64,000 nucleotides of DNA, taken from Bacillota bacterium (GTDB taxonomy: Bacteria > Bacillota_A > Clostridia > Lachnospirales > Lachnospiraceae). The position numbers were made by a program, and so were the translations under genes. Below are positions 1-8,516 of the stretch, piece by piece. Within the stretch, counting starts at the first letter, position 1, and each line of letters begins with the position of its first letter. The DNA lies in contig JAEYMU010000025.1 of NCBI GenBank assembly GCA_023407175.1, positions 62,001-126,000 on the forward strand, read 5' to 3'. The notes beneath the pieces are model-generated. The model did not search any database. It was not told the DNA's origin and saw only the letters and a list, made by a program, of their open reading frames with translations.

Positions 1-70
1 GGATGAAATCGTAAAAAAGCATTATTATATTGAAGTGCAGCTTTGGAATGATGATTATTGTAGAGTATAG
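1..70 (+). CDS. 3' end of an unidentified gene (partial)
   Basis: An open frame enters from the window edge at position 2 and ends at a TAG at 68-70. It encodes 22 residues ending in IEVQLWNDDYCRV. Nothing in this tail identifies the family. The next gene starts about 50 bases downstream, so the two could be co-transcribed. Confidence 0.4.
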   Translation, partial: DEIVKKHYYIEVQLWNDDYCRV

Positions 71-117
71 CTGTCAAATGATTAAGCAAATATTCGTTAT
101 GGAGTGTGGTATTACAG

Positions 118-648
118 ATGGGGAGAACAGCACAGTTAATTCTGCTGCGGGGTAATTCCGGAAGTGGGAAAACTACAACGGGCAAAGCCATACAAAAGAA
201 GTTCGGCCATGGAACAATGCTAATCTCACAGGATGTTGTCAGAAGAGAGATACTGTATGTAAAAGACGGACCGGAACCTAAAGCAGGTCAGTTATTATTG
301 GAGCTTGCCCTTTATGGAAAAAAGCATTGTGATATTGTAATTTTGGAAGGTATTTTAAATGCAGATTGGTACAAAGAGTTATTTGAGAATTTATTGATAG
401 AATTTAACAACCGTATATTGGCATATTATTTTGATATACCCTTTGAAGAAACCCTAAAGCGCCATCAGCAAAAGACCAATGCCCATGAATTTGGAGAAAA
501 GGAAATGAGGGAATGGTGGAGTGAAAAGGATTTTATGGGTATGATTCCTGAGATATGCCTGTATAAGGAATTGAGTCAGGATGAGATAGTGGATATTATT
601 TATCAGGATGTATTAAAGCAAACGGTAAATTTCAATGCTTGTAATTGA
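118..648 (+). CDS. P-loop kinase-like protein (AAA_33/zeta-type fold)
   Basis: The protein has 176 residues. It starts with a near-perfect Walker A motif (GNSGSGKTT, residues 12-20) after one beta strand, and has a hydrophobic Walker B-like strand (IVILEGIL) near residue 80. This is the layout of small nucleoside or antibiotic kinases of the AAA_33/zeta group; the substrate cannot be read from the sequence. ATG 118 was preferred over GTG 106 because GGAG at 101-104 lies only one base from the GTG. The lipoprotein gene follows within 16 bases, suggesting a small operon. Confidence 0.7.
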   Translation: MGRTAQLILLRGNSGSGKTTTGKAIQKKFGHGTMLISQDVVRREILYVKDGPEPKAGQLLLELALYGKKHCDIVILEGILNADWYKELFENLLIEFNNRILAYYFDIPFEETLKRHQQKTNAHEFGEKEMREWWSEKDFMGMIPEICLYKELSQDEIVDIIYQDVLKQTVNFNACN

Positions 649-663
649 TGGGGAGGCGGTTAC

Positions 664-1140
664 ATGAAAAGGTTTCTGCTGTCTATGCTTCTTATAGTGC
701 TTCTTTGCCTTTCTGGTTGCAGGGAGAAGACAGATTACACCGGATATTATAATTATACCGGGGAAGACACCGGTTATTCGGCATATAAGGTAAGTATTCA
801 TATCACACAGGATGAAAAGGGAGTATATAACATTGATATCAAAGACGGTGATTATGCCACGGATATAACCATGCCAGGTACACTATTGGAGTTTGGCAAT
901 AAATATCGCGGTTCTATTACATATGACGGTGAATTCAGGCAGGGAAAAATTTATTCCTTTGTTGCCGGACCTTCCGAGTTTCCAGATTTAGTGTCCTTCT
1001 ATGATGGTGATATCCTGGTGGATTTACAATTCGATGGGAACCGGCTGCTTTATAGAAACAGCAAGAGTCTTGGGATTACAGATAAGGATAAATTTGAAGA
1101 CAGTCCTTTTATTGAATGCGAGAAGGTTGTAGCTGATTAG
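664..1140 (+). CDS. small lipoprotein
   Basis: This 158-residue protein begins with a type II signal peptide: MKRF, a leucine-rich core, then the lipobox LSGC with the lipidated cysteine at residue 19. The mature part is about 140 residues of mixed beta-strand character with no recognised domain. GGGAGGCGG is placed well for the ATG. It is predicted to be anchored on the outer face of the membrane. It lies between a kinase-like gene and a membrane protein gene; function unknown. Confidence 0.7.
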   Translation: MKRFLLSMLLIVLLCLSGCREKTDYTGYYNYTGEDTGYSAYKVSIHITQDEKGVYNIDIKDGDYATDITMPGTLLEFGNKYRGSITYDGEFRQGKIYSFVAGPSEFPDLVSFYDGDILVDLQFDGNRLLYRNSKSLGITDKDKFEDSPFIECEKVVAD

Positions 1141-1173
1141 GAGTTATTATATGATAGTTGTGAAAGGGAACTC

Positions 1174-1623
1174 ATGAAAAGATATAGGATAGGATTTGAC
1201 CCATATGGGCTGATATTGTTTTTGCTTATCATGGTGCCTAACTTTGTATGGTTTGGGGTACCGGCACCGAATGATGTTCTGCGAGATACCTCGGTTACAC
1301 CGCTTGTTGATGGCATAGCTTCGGTATGCCAGGTTCTTATGATAATCACATTATGCCTGATTATTCACCGGAAGGCAGGAAAAGTCGTATTTCGCAGTAA
1401 ATGGATACGTGTCTCTATCCTTTGCTGCGCTTGCTATTTCGTTGTCTGGATATGCTATTACCAGGGGCTTGCAGGCGTTTTTATTATCATTTCTTTGACG
1501 GTTTTCCCCTGCCTTGCATTTATATTATATGAGATTGACCGAAGAAATTGGATTTCAATTTTTCCGACAGCTGCATTTTCAGTATTACATCTTATTCATG
1601 GAATTTGGAATTTTATTTTATAG
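1174..1623 (+). CDS. small integral membrane protein
   Basis: The 149-residue protein contains four or five hydrophobic segments (about residues 9-26, 47-65, 78-97, 100-118 and 127-147) separated by short charged loops. No family is recognised. The start is preceded by GAAAGGG. It sits 33 bases behind the lipoprotein gene on the same strand and may share its transcript. Confidence 0.65.
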   Translation: MKRYRIGFDPYGLILFLLIMVPNFVWFGVPAPNDVLRDTSVTPLVDGIASVCQVLMIITLCLIIHRKAGKVVFRSKWIRVSILCCACYFVVWICYYQGLAGVFIIISLTVFPCLAFILYEIDRRNWISIFPTAAFSVLHLIHGIWNFIL

Positions 1624-1677
1624 ATACAAATAAATACCAAGCCTGCCAGGCAGAAAGATGAAGGGAGTGACAATGGT

Positions 1678-3054
1678 ATGCACGATGAAATAAAGCGGTG
1701 TGATTGGGCTGTAAAAAGCAGACTTGAACAGGAATACCATGACAAAGAATGGGGTGTTCCGGTACATGATGACAGAAAACTATTCAAAATGCTGATCCTG
1801 GAGGGCAAGCAGGCCGGCTTGAGTTGGTCTACGATTTTGGCAAAGCTGGACACGCTTTGTGCCGCTTTCGATGATTTCGATCCGGCCATATTGGTTACTT
1901 ATGATGATACAAAGATCGAAACACTTCTGAAAAATGATGGAATTATTAAAAATCGGCAGAAAGTCAACGCGGTAATTAATAATGCAAAAGCCTATTTTAA
2001 ACTCTGTGAAGAATTTGGTTCCCTTGATAAATACCTGTGGTCCTATGTGGACTACTGCCCTCAGATCAATTCATGGACCCGGATAGATCAGCTTCCGACC
2101 AGCACTCCCCTTTCAGATATAATTAGCAAAGACTTAAAAAAACGAGGTTTTAAATTTGTGGGGACGACTACAGTCTACGCATTTATGCAAGCCACAGGGA
2201 TGGTAAATGACCACATAACTTCCTGTGCTTTTTACCGCCGGGAGATGAAATCATTAGCTGAAATCTGTGACATGATTGAACTCCAGACTGAAATAAAAGA
2301 TAAGGTCTTGTCTATTGATAAAGAATATGATGATACCCGGATATCCGGAGCCATGAACAAAATATATTCCCGTGATACCTGGGATAGGGGACTGCAGGAG
2401 ATAAAAGAGGCGCTTGGTAACGATGAAAACGGGATAAAAATGTTGACCTGCATGTTAAAATGTGCAGTGATAACCTATGAAAGGTATGTCGAGAAAGGAA
2501 TTAACAACGATATATTTATTGCATCACTGAAATGCTTTACCCGTTTTATCGATGAACATATGGTCAGCTATGGCACCTATGCCTTTGATCGATATTGGTG
2601 GACTGCGAGACAGCTGGCGCTGCAGCTTTTTCGAATTGGTGAACTGGAATATGAGATAAAGGCAACGGGGGATGAGAAGGTCATAAGCCTCCATATACCG
2701 TCAGATGCAAGATTAACAATGGATCATATAAAAGAATCAATTAAGAAAGCACGTGAATTTATAAATCAATATTTTCCTGAATATGCAGGTGTAAAAATGG
2801 TATGCCATTCCTGGCTGCTCTCACCAAAGCTTAGAGAGGTTCTGCCGGAGAATTCGAATATACTTAAGTTTCAGAAACTTTTTACGATATTAAAAGCGGA
2901 TGAGGATAACGACTATATGCTTTGGGTATTTAAAAGGCCTGATCTCACGATTGATCAATTACCGGAGGACACGACACTTCAAAGAAACCTGAAAGCATAC
3001 CTTAAGCAGGGCGGTAAGCTGGGTTCGGCTTACGGAGAACTTGTCGAAGAGTAG
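1678..3054 (+). CDS. tag: DNA-3-methyladenine glycosylase I fused to a GNAT-like acyltransferase domain
   Basis: The first about 190 of 458 residues are a complete Tag-type base-excision glycosylase that removes 3-methyladenine from DNA. The zinc ligands match E. coli Tag in spacing: Cys8, His21, His179 and Cys183. The hallmark HDKEWG follows His21. Residues about 195-458 form a second domain resembling the NAT_N/GNAT_C acyltransferase proteins (DUF5596 group), including an FDRYWWTARQ segment and a conserved HSWLLSPKL stretch. The two parts are in one uninterrupted frame, so this is a real fusion and not two overlapping genes. A role for the acyltransferase half is unknown. AGGGAGTGACAATGGT precedes the ATG. 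Confidence 0.85.
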   Translation: MHDEIKRCDWAVKSRLEQEYHDKEWGVPVHDDRKLFKMLILEGKQAGLSWSTILAKLDTLCAAFDDFDPAILVTYDDTKIETLLKNDGIIKNRQKVNAVINNAKAYFKLCEEFGSLDKYLWSYVDYCPQINSWTRIDQLPTSTPLSDIISKDLKKRGFKFVGTTTVYAFMQATGMVNDHITSCAFYRREMKSLAEICDMIELQTEIKDKVLSIDKEYDDTRISGAMNKIYSRDTWDRGLQEIKEALGNDENGIKMLTCMLKCAVITYERYVEKGINNDIFIASLKCFTRFIDEHMVSYGTYAFDRYWWTARQLALQLFRIGELEYEIKATGDEKVISLHIPSDARLTMDHIKESIKKAREFINQYFPEYAGVKMVCHSWLLSPKLREVLPENSNILKFQKLFTILKADEDNDYMLWVFKRPDLTIDQLPEDTTLQRNLKAYLKQGGKLGSAYGELVEE

Positions 3055-3182
3055 TGGAACAGAAGGTCCTGGAAATAAAAATGAAGGAAGAACAATATAC
3101 AGACTGGGAACGCGTGTTTATTGCAATAAAAGATGGCGAAATTGTGACGAAACAATATATCGATACGAGGAGGAAAGAATGA
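3054..3182 (+). pseudogene. 42-codon reading frame, likely remnant of a GNAT acetyltransferase
   Basis: A GTG at 3054 overlaps the TAG of the preceding gene by one base, and the frame ends in a TGA that overlaps the ATG of the HAD gene (ATGA). The peptide contains TDWERVFIAIKDGEIV, which resembles the early beta-strand of GNAT N-acetyltransferases. The rest of such a domain is missing and the frame runs into an unrelated tail. It may be a truncated gene that now only couples translation of its neighbours. No good ribosome-binding site was seen for the GTG. Confidence 0.35.
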
Positions 3183-3997
3183 TTCGGGCATTATTTTTTG
3201 ATTTGGACGGGACTTTACTGGACAGTAATAAGAAAATTCTTGATTCATCAATCCGTGCTTTAAAGAAGTGCCAGGAAATCGGAATTCAGTCATATATTGC
3301 AACTGCAAGGCCGCCTTTGCTCCAGAATATGCTATCCTTATCACCTGAAGAGATGGGGTTGTTTCAGGGAGGAGTGTATTGCAACGGAGGGTGTATAAAA
3401 ATCAATCATATAAGTCAATATATGTACCTTCCTGAAGATGTCGTTTATTACTGTATCAATCAAGTTACAAAATACGAAAAATTAAATATTTCATTGCAAC
3501 TAAAAAACGAAGTACATGCATTTCGATTTCCGCTAGGTGATATAGCATATAAGAAATGGGGAATAGAAAAGGAAAACTCTTTGGAATTAAATTTAGCCAA
3601 TACAAAGGAAACAGTTAAGATTTTAATTCATTATGAAAATGTTTATGATTCCATAACATTGCTTCCAGAGAAATTGATTAAGGAATTAAATGATTACTGT
3701 TCCGGGAAGGCTAAAGTATACATAACAGATAATGGCAAGGTTATGCAAATAATCGATAATAATGTAAACAAAAAAGAAAGCATAGAGAAAATCAGAAAAA
3801 GCCTTGCACTGGAAAAGGACGAAATTGCTGTGTTTGGAGATGATATAAATGATATTGAAATGTTGTCTGAATATGAAAATAGTATTGCCATGGGAAATGC
3901 AGAAGATAATGTAAAATATACTGCAAGGATGATAACAAAAGATAATGATAGCCATGGAATAGAATATGCTTTAAAGGAACTGTTAAGGATTATTTAA
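3179..3997 (+). CDS. HAD-superfamily phosphatase, Cof/class IIB type
   Basis: The 272-residue protein has HAD motif I FDLDGTLLDSN near residue 8 with both catalytic aspartates. It also has a lysine in the IDNNVNKKESI region and motif IV GDDINDIEML near residue 220, followed by the class IIB AMGNA sequence. The middle cap is of the alpha/beta Cof type. Such enzymes dephosphorylate sugar phosphates or cofactors in the cytoplasm; the substrate is not determined by sequence. The start at 3179 is set by AGGAGGAAAGA just before the ATG; the open frame extends 46 codons further upstream but this is not likely to be used. Confidence 0.85.
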   Translation: MIRALFFDLDGTLLDSNKKILDSSIRALKKCQEIGIQSYIATARPPLLQNMLSLSPEEMGLFQGGVYCNGGCIKINHISQYMYLPEDVVYYCINQVTKYEKLNISLQLKNEVHAFRFPLGDIAYKKWGIEKENSLELNLANTKETVKILIHYENVYDSITLLPEKLIKELNDYCSGKAKVYITDNGKVMQIIDNNVNKKESIEKIRKSLALEKDEIAVFGDDINDIEMLSEYENSIAMGNAEDNVKYTARMITKDNDSHGIEYALKELLRII

Positions 3998-4238
3998 GTA
4001 ATACACTGTTATTGACGATACATATTTTGCAATTTTTCTCCTCTGATGAGGACATTCATTATCAAAATATATATCGGAACGGGATATGCTGCTTTTTATA
4101 TGTTCAGCAATTTTCTGTAAAATAAGTGCCTCGGAATTGTGAGCTTAACATAATTAGAAAAGTTATTCATACAATGATGGAATGATGGAAATGGTAGCTT
4201 ATAATATATTACATTTAATGCAAACGAGGGTAATTTAT

Positions 4239-5093
4239 ATGAATTCATATAATGAGATTATGCAAAAATTAGTGTCATTGGCCAAAGGATTGGAATTGAT
4301 TCAGGCAATGATTCTTTTCGGCTCAAGGGTAAGATCAAAAAATACGGCAGATAAATATTCGGATTACGATATTATTTTTCTTGTAAAGGATGTTGATTAT
4401 TTTTTAAATACAGATCAATGGCTGACGCAAATTGAAGAATATTATATTTCTTTTCAGGAACCGACAGCTGCATGCGGCCAGGAACGCAGGGTATTCTTCC
4501 GTGATGCGATGGATATGGATTTTCTGTTCTATGATGTGAAAGGAGCTGAACGGCTGGTCGCTGATCATACGATACAAGCATTCTTTTCTCGTGGATATAG
4601 GATTTTAGTTGATAAAATTGATTTTAACAGTGTAATTGAACGAAATAAGCCATTTGAAGAAATAAAAACAAACTTCTCAGAAAAAGAATTTATTAATCTT
4701 GCAAATACATTTTGGTTTCATTCCATATGGTCAGTGAAAAAGATACTGCGGGGCGAAATATGGTCGGCAAAAAAATGTGTTGACGGTTATATGAAAGATT
4801 TATTAAGGCAGATGCTGGAGGAATATTCAAAAGCTGTTTACAGTAATGATTTTGAGGTTTGGCATGACGGAAGATTTATTGATGACTGGATTGATCAAAG
4901 TATTAAGAAACAATTGAAAGCATCATATGGAATATATGATGCAACGGATATTCTAAGAGCACTTAATAATACAATGCAGCTGTTCAGCGAGGTATCAGTT
5001 AAGACAGCGGTTATATTAGATTATGCTTATCCAATAACGGCAGAGACATATGCTGTGGAACAGGTAAAGAAACTTACTTTGCAACCATTATAA
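4239..5093 (+). CDS. aminoglycoside 6-adenylyltransferase-like protein (AadE/ANT(6) family)
   Basis: The protein has 284 residues, the usual length of ANT(6) enzymes. The nucleotidyltransferase signature is clear: ILFGSRVRS followed by KYSDYDIIF (GSR...DxD) and a third acidic site in the RDAMDMDFLF segment. The C-terminal half is the helical AadE-type domain. Family members adenylylate streptomycin; chromosomal homologs in Clostridia are often not proven resistance genes. ATG 4239 was chosen because GAGGG precedes it and upstream in-frame ATGs lack a site. The 240 bases before it hold no gene. Confidence 0.8.
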   Translation: MNSYNEIMQKLVSLAKGLELIQAMILFGSRVRSKNTADKYSDYDIIFLVKDVDYFLNTDQWLTQIEEYYISFQEPTAACGQERRVFFRDAMDMDFLFYDVKGAERLVADHTIQAFFSRGYRILVDKIDFNSVIERNKPFEEIKTNFSEKEFINLANTFWFHSIWSVKKILRGEIWSAKKCVDGYMKDLLRQMLEEYSKAVYSNDFEVWHDGRFIDDWIDQSIKKQLKASYGIYDATDILRALNNTMQLFSEVSVKTAVILDYAYPITAETYAVEQVKKLTLQPL

Positions 5094-5232
5094 TTAACAG
5101 AACAGGATTGAGGGATAAGGGTCATATTATAATAGGGCAGAAATGTTTACAAATAGCGATCTCCTGTTATATAATATTTAAAATATTGTGCTGAAAGAAC
5201 TTACAGCGGTTAAATTGGAAGGAGAATGTGCT

Positions 5233-5532
5233 ATGCAGTTGGTAAGCTATATACTTTGGATCATTATTGCGCCGGTCATAATCACATTAATAGATCAAAA
5301 ATTATTAAAAAAACGGACATGGATAATCCTTAGTGGTGAAATATTTATTGTTGTGTTATTAACATTTATTGGTATCATTGAAAACAATCCTACCGGTAAT
5401 ATGCAAAGACAATTAGCTTCCTATTTTGGAGATATAACAAATGATTTTTATTTAAAATACATACCTTTTATATTAGCAACCGTCATATTGCTTCAATTCA
5501 TAAAAAAGAAACCGTTTTATGCAAAGAGGTGA
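5233..5532 (+). CDS. small membrane protein, unknown
   Basis: A 99-residue protein with three predicted membrane segments (residues about 4-20, 31-48 and 74-92) and a lysine-rich C-terminus. AAGGAG lies eight bases before the ATG. A promoter-like pair TTTACA/TATAAT (18-base spacing, about 5149-5178) lies upstream. It converges on the luxC-like gene with only 20 bases between the stops. No family is recognised. Confidence 0.55.
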   Translation: MQLVSYILWIIIAPVIITLIDQKLLKKRTWIILSGEIFIVVLLTFIGIIENNPTGNMQRQLASYFGDITNDFYLKYIPFILATVILLQFIKKKPFYAKR

Positions 5533-5552
5533 TATGAGCTGGGCGGCCTCCA

Positions 5553-6881
5553 CTAAAATTCTACGATTTTGGAATATCTCCTTAAAGGATATTCCCCGTC
5601 GTGGCTTTCTCCGCACAGCATGCGCGACATGTCGTCTGCATGGGTGACGCGGGTAACACCGGCACGGTGCAGCATTAAAGACAGCTCCCTGCGCTCCTGG
5701 GGGGAACATAGTAAGCCGACGGTCTGTAAATAGCCCTTATAGCGGTGAAGTGTGGAGATGATTTTTCCATGGGGCAGAGCCTTGATCCAGCAGTTGCCGT
5801 GGGTTATGGATACCTCAAGTTTGCGGTCTGCTCCGGCAAGGACACAGCAGTGCTTTCCGCGGTAAACGACCGTATCCGTCCCGGCTGCTTCCAGCTCCTT
5901 ATTGTAGCGAAGGAGGGTAAGCTGAGCCTGAATTCCGATGTCCGGACGGGGATAATCCTCTGCCGCCCGGTCAAGGATTGTTAAAAAGTGGCGGCTAAAG
6001 TCATGCAGCTCGTTAAGGTCCTCCGTATCAAGATAAATTCCCTGACAGGAGCTGCATAATAGCTGTTTGGTAAGAAGAATGTGGTGGGCCAGCTGGCTTA
6101 GCGCCTGCTCCTCCATCCCCTGCCTGGTGATATAGGCAAAGCTGATTTTATGGCCCCATTCGATGATTTTGGTGTTGGGAGTGGCAAGCCTGCGGGCAGC
6201 AAGAATTGCCTCATCACCGCCCCATACCACGATTGCATCGGCGCTTTTGGCCATAGCCCGAAGGCTTGCAATATCCTGGGAGGAGGTATCAAAGACATAG
6301 AGATATTCTGAAAGCAGGGGTTCGATCATAAGCAGTTCGTTCAATAAACGCAGGGTAAAGCCCTGATCGGCTGCCGGCAGCTTAAGGATATTGATGTTAC
6401 CGGCCAGTAAGCCCTCAATCACACTGTAGGCAGGAAGGCCGTCCACATTTCCCGCGGCAATGTGAAACAGGACACCCAGAGGCATCATACATCTCTGAAT
6501 GGGTGCCTTGATGTCATAGGGAGGTGAGAGTAGCATTCCGGTTTCGGTACCGGCATATATGCCCGGATAATCCGCAGGATAGAATTCTCCCAGCTCTGTT
6601 TTTAATTTGTAAAGCATACTTTCCTTTTTAAATAAATTCACTACCTCATCAAGCTGGTATTCTGTTACATGGCCTTCTGTGAGCAGAACTGTAAGAAAAT
6701 CAGGATAATCCCTGTTTTCGATACGCAGGGCAAGCCGGTGGCAGGCCTCTACGACTACCATTGGATTTAGTACCGGCTTTTGCAGTGTTTTGCAAAGCCT
6801 CTTTTCAAGGGTGGGAAGTATTGTCCCTGTCTGATCAGATTCTATTATCTTTCCGTTTACTAAAATCATAAGAATAACCAT
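5553..6881 (-). CDS. LuxC-like acyl-CoA reductase
   Basis: The 442-residue product belongs to the LuxC acyl-CoA reductase family, which reduces activated fatty acyl groups to aldehydes with NADPH. Visible landmarks are the HIAAGNVDGLPAYSVIEGLLAGN segment around residue 150, the GGDEAI turn of the nucleotide-binding region, and SSCQGIYLD near residue 285 carrying the putative acyl-accepting cysteine. The start is placed at 6881 because GAGGAAAGGC directly precedes that ATG; an earlier in-frame ATG at 6950 lies inside a hairpin repeat. It follows the LuxE-like gene and completes a fatty-acid reduction pair. No luxAB or luxD is nearby. Confidence 0.8.
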   Translation of the reverse strand: MVILMILVNGKIIESDQTGTILPTLEKRLCKTLQKPVLNPMVVVEACHRLALRIENRDYPDFLTVLLTEGHVTEYQLDEVVNLFKKESMLYKLKTELGEFYPADYPGIYAGTETGMLLSPPYDIKAPIQRCMMPLGVLFHIAAGNVDGLPAYSVIEGLLAGNINILKLPAADQGFTLRLLNELLMIEPLLSEYLYVFDTSSQDIASLRAMAKSADAIVVWGGDEAILAARRLATPNTKIIEWGHKISFAYITRQGMEEQALSQLAHHILLTKQLLCSSCQGIYLDTEDLNELHDFSRHFLTILDRAAEDYPRPDIGIQAQLTLLRYNKELEAAGTDTVVYRGKHCCVLAGADRKLEVSITHGNCWIKALPHGKIISTLHRYKGYLQTVGLLCSPQERRELSLMLHRAGVTRVTHADDMSRMLCGESHDGEYPLRRYSKIVEF

Positions 6882-6929
6882 GCCTTTCCTCAATACCTGC
6901 AAATTTTGGGCCGCAGGCACAAATTTGTC

Positions 6930-6959
6930 GTGTGAATTATGTTTTTTCATAATTCACAC
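6930..6959. repeat. perfect 12-bp hairpin between luxE-like and luxC-like genes
   Basis: GTGTGAATTATG and its exact complement enclose a six-base T/A loop. The hairpin sits ten bases after the luxE-like stop. It is followed (minus strand) by an AAATTTGTGC segment that recurs in front of the phosphatase gene at 53.6 kb. It has no T-run and is therefore not a standard terminator; it may adjust expression between the two genes. Confidence 0.75.
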
Positions 6960-6970
6960 TAACCTCTCCT

Positions 6971-8083
6971 TTAACGATTGAGTAATTCCCCGGCGCCGGC
7001 AGCACAAGTTTTAATATCCTGTACGCCTACCCTTCCGATAATTTCAAACCAGGGAGTATCGATGCCGCAGCCGCATTCATTTCCCTCATGCAAAATTCCC
7101 AGATCATCGGTCATAACGCTGACAAGGGGCATACTGTCAAGCATCGGCGTAAGCAGGTTGACCAGTCCGGGCCTGCCGTATCCGACGGGTTTTAGGGTAT
7201 GGACATCCCGGATGATAACCCGGCTGTAGGCAGGTACATGAAAATGATGCTTCTTACAGTCACAATATATGATCGGATGCTCAACAGCTCCGAAGAATTC
7301 GCGGCAGTTCTCTTCCCGGATACCAAGCACCTCATAAATCAGCGCATAGAGGGTGGCCTTATCAACCTTCTCGGTGTAAAACTGCTTCCAGCCGCCTCCC
7401 AGCAATACTTTGGAGGATTTATGGAGCTTAAGCCGGATACCGGACCGTTTCAGCTGTGTAAGAAGGAAATAGGTATAGGCTGGAAAGCCGATCAGGCGCA
7501 CTGGAAAGGGCTGTCGGCTATAGCTGATCAGCGCTTTTTTCAGTCCCTCCATATCAAGCCTGTAGCCTGTGGAAGAGGGCTTCAGGGCATAGGTGCGGTG
7601 CAGGGCGGGGGCAAAGAAGGTAGCACCGTAAGCGGTTTTTGAGATAACCGTATGATTGCTGGGGTCAGGCTGATAACCCAGCACAAGATAATTGACCGGC
7701 TGCAGTGACAGGAGTTTATGAAAGCCTGCTGTGCGAAGCACCATATAGGCCCCGTAATATAAGCCCTTAAGATCAAAGCCGATGCGGCTTTTCTTCCCCT
7801 TAGTGCCTGAGGAGGTGGCTTTGATGAATAGCTTTTTCTCCGGCAGGGATAAAAGCTTATGAGTCTTTAGATAGAGGGTTGGAATCGGAGGGACATTGGA
7901 TAAATCTCCGATGCATTTGATTTTACCGGGGGTAATCCCATGCTTTGCCAGGATACGGGCATATTCCGGGCAATGCTTTGCATGAAACGCAATATTTTGC
8001 CGGACCGCCCGGACAAACAGCCGGTCACTTCCCTTGTGATCGTAGAGTCTGCTTTGAATAAACAGCTTTTTCCTGGCATCCAT
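6971..8083 (-). CDS. LuxE-like acyl-protein synthetase
   Basis: The 370-residue product matches the LuxE acyl-protein synthetase family, which activates fatty acids with ATP and passes the acyl group to LuxC. It shows the adenylate-forming loop TSSGTKGKKSRIGFD near residue 95, the LLGGGWKQF motif near residue 230 and a C-terminal segment with a paired-Cys sequence (ECGCG). The ATG at 8083 has GAGG nine bases upstream. The longer frame back to 8140 would start inside an inserted MITE, so it was not used. It is the first gene of the minus-strand luxE-luxC pair and faces away from the AsnC regulator. Confidence 0.8.
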   Translation of the reverse strand: MDARKKLFIQSRLYDHKGSDRLFVRAVRQNIAFHAKHCPEYARILAKHGITPGKIKCIGDLSNVPPIPTLYLKTHKLLSLPEKKLFIKATSSGTKGKKSRIGFDLKGLYYGAYMVLRTAGFHKLLSLQPVNYLVLGYQPDPSNHTVISKTAYGATFFAPALHRTYALKPSSTGYRLDMEGLKKALISYSRQPFPVRLIGFPAYTYFLLTQLKRSGIRLKLHKSSKVLLGGGWKQFYTEKVDKATLYALIYEVLGIREENCREFFGAVEHPIIYCDCKKHHFHVPAYSRVIIRDVHTLKPVGYGRPGLVNLLTPMLDSMPLVSVMTDDLGILHEGNECGCGIDTPWFEIIGRVGVQDIKTCAAGAGELLNR

Positions 8084-8120
8084 TTGACTTATCCTCTTTC
8101 CCTTGTTGATTAATTTATTA

Positions 8121-8268
8121 AGTGATTGTGAAACTCGCAAAAGTTAATGATTTTTCGAACAGCAGATACAATTTCGGAGCGGAAGTTAAGCGAAAGGAGC
8201 GTTGGAGCGGAGAAATTGTATATCTGCTGTTCGGAAAATTTAGTGGATTATATTGTTTCGCAATTACC
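8121..8268. mobile_element. MITE family A, copy 1 (about 148 bp, TA target duplication)
   Basis: This AT-flanked palindromic element ends in GTTTCGCAATTACC and begins with the related AGTGATTGTGAAAC (11 of 14 matching bases). A TA dinucleotide flanks each end (8119-8120 and 8269-8270). Its inner arms pair over CGAACAGCAGATACAATTTC. An inverted, closely similar copy lies at 14118-14264. No transposase is encoded. TA duplication suggests mobilisation by an IS630/Tc1-mariner type transposase elsewhere in the genome. It fills most of the left half of the 433-base gap between luxE-like and asnC-like genes. Confidence 0.85.
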
Positions 8269-8408
8269 TATCATTTATTCCGGAACGGAACCATTTGCTT
8301 CCATTATAACACCTGGTATTCCCTTGCGCAAATATCACTTAATTTGGCACCTGCCATTTACGTAAGGCTGAATAGTAACACAGGCTGCTTTGGTGTATTA
8401 CAATTTAC

Positions 8409-8437
8409 TTGCATTATGGAAAACATAGGGTTAGAAT
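8409..8437 (+). promoter_or_regulatory. promoter upstream of the Lrp/AsnC gene
   Basis: TTGCAT (8409-8414) and TAGAAT (8432-8437) are separated by 17 bases, about 80 bases before the start of the Lrp/AsnC gene. The spacing and sequences fit a sigma-A promoter. Confidence 0.55.
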
Positions 8438-8516
8438 ATTGGCAAGGTATTTTCGGGATGCCTGTTAATGTTTTTTGTTAAGGTCTATTTCAGTTTATGG
8501 CATACGGAGGAATAGT

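Noticed and set aside
8122..8481. Open frames of 119 and 72 codons in front of the Lrp/AsnC gene
   Set aside because: They run through the MITE and the promoter region, have no ribosome-binding site and overlap each other.
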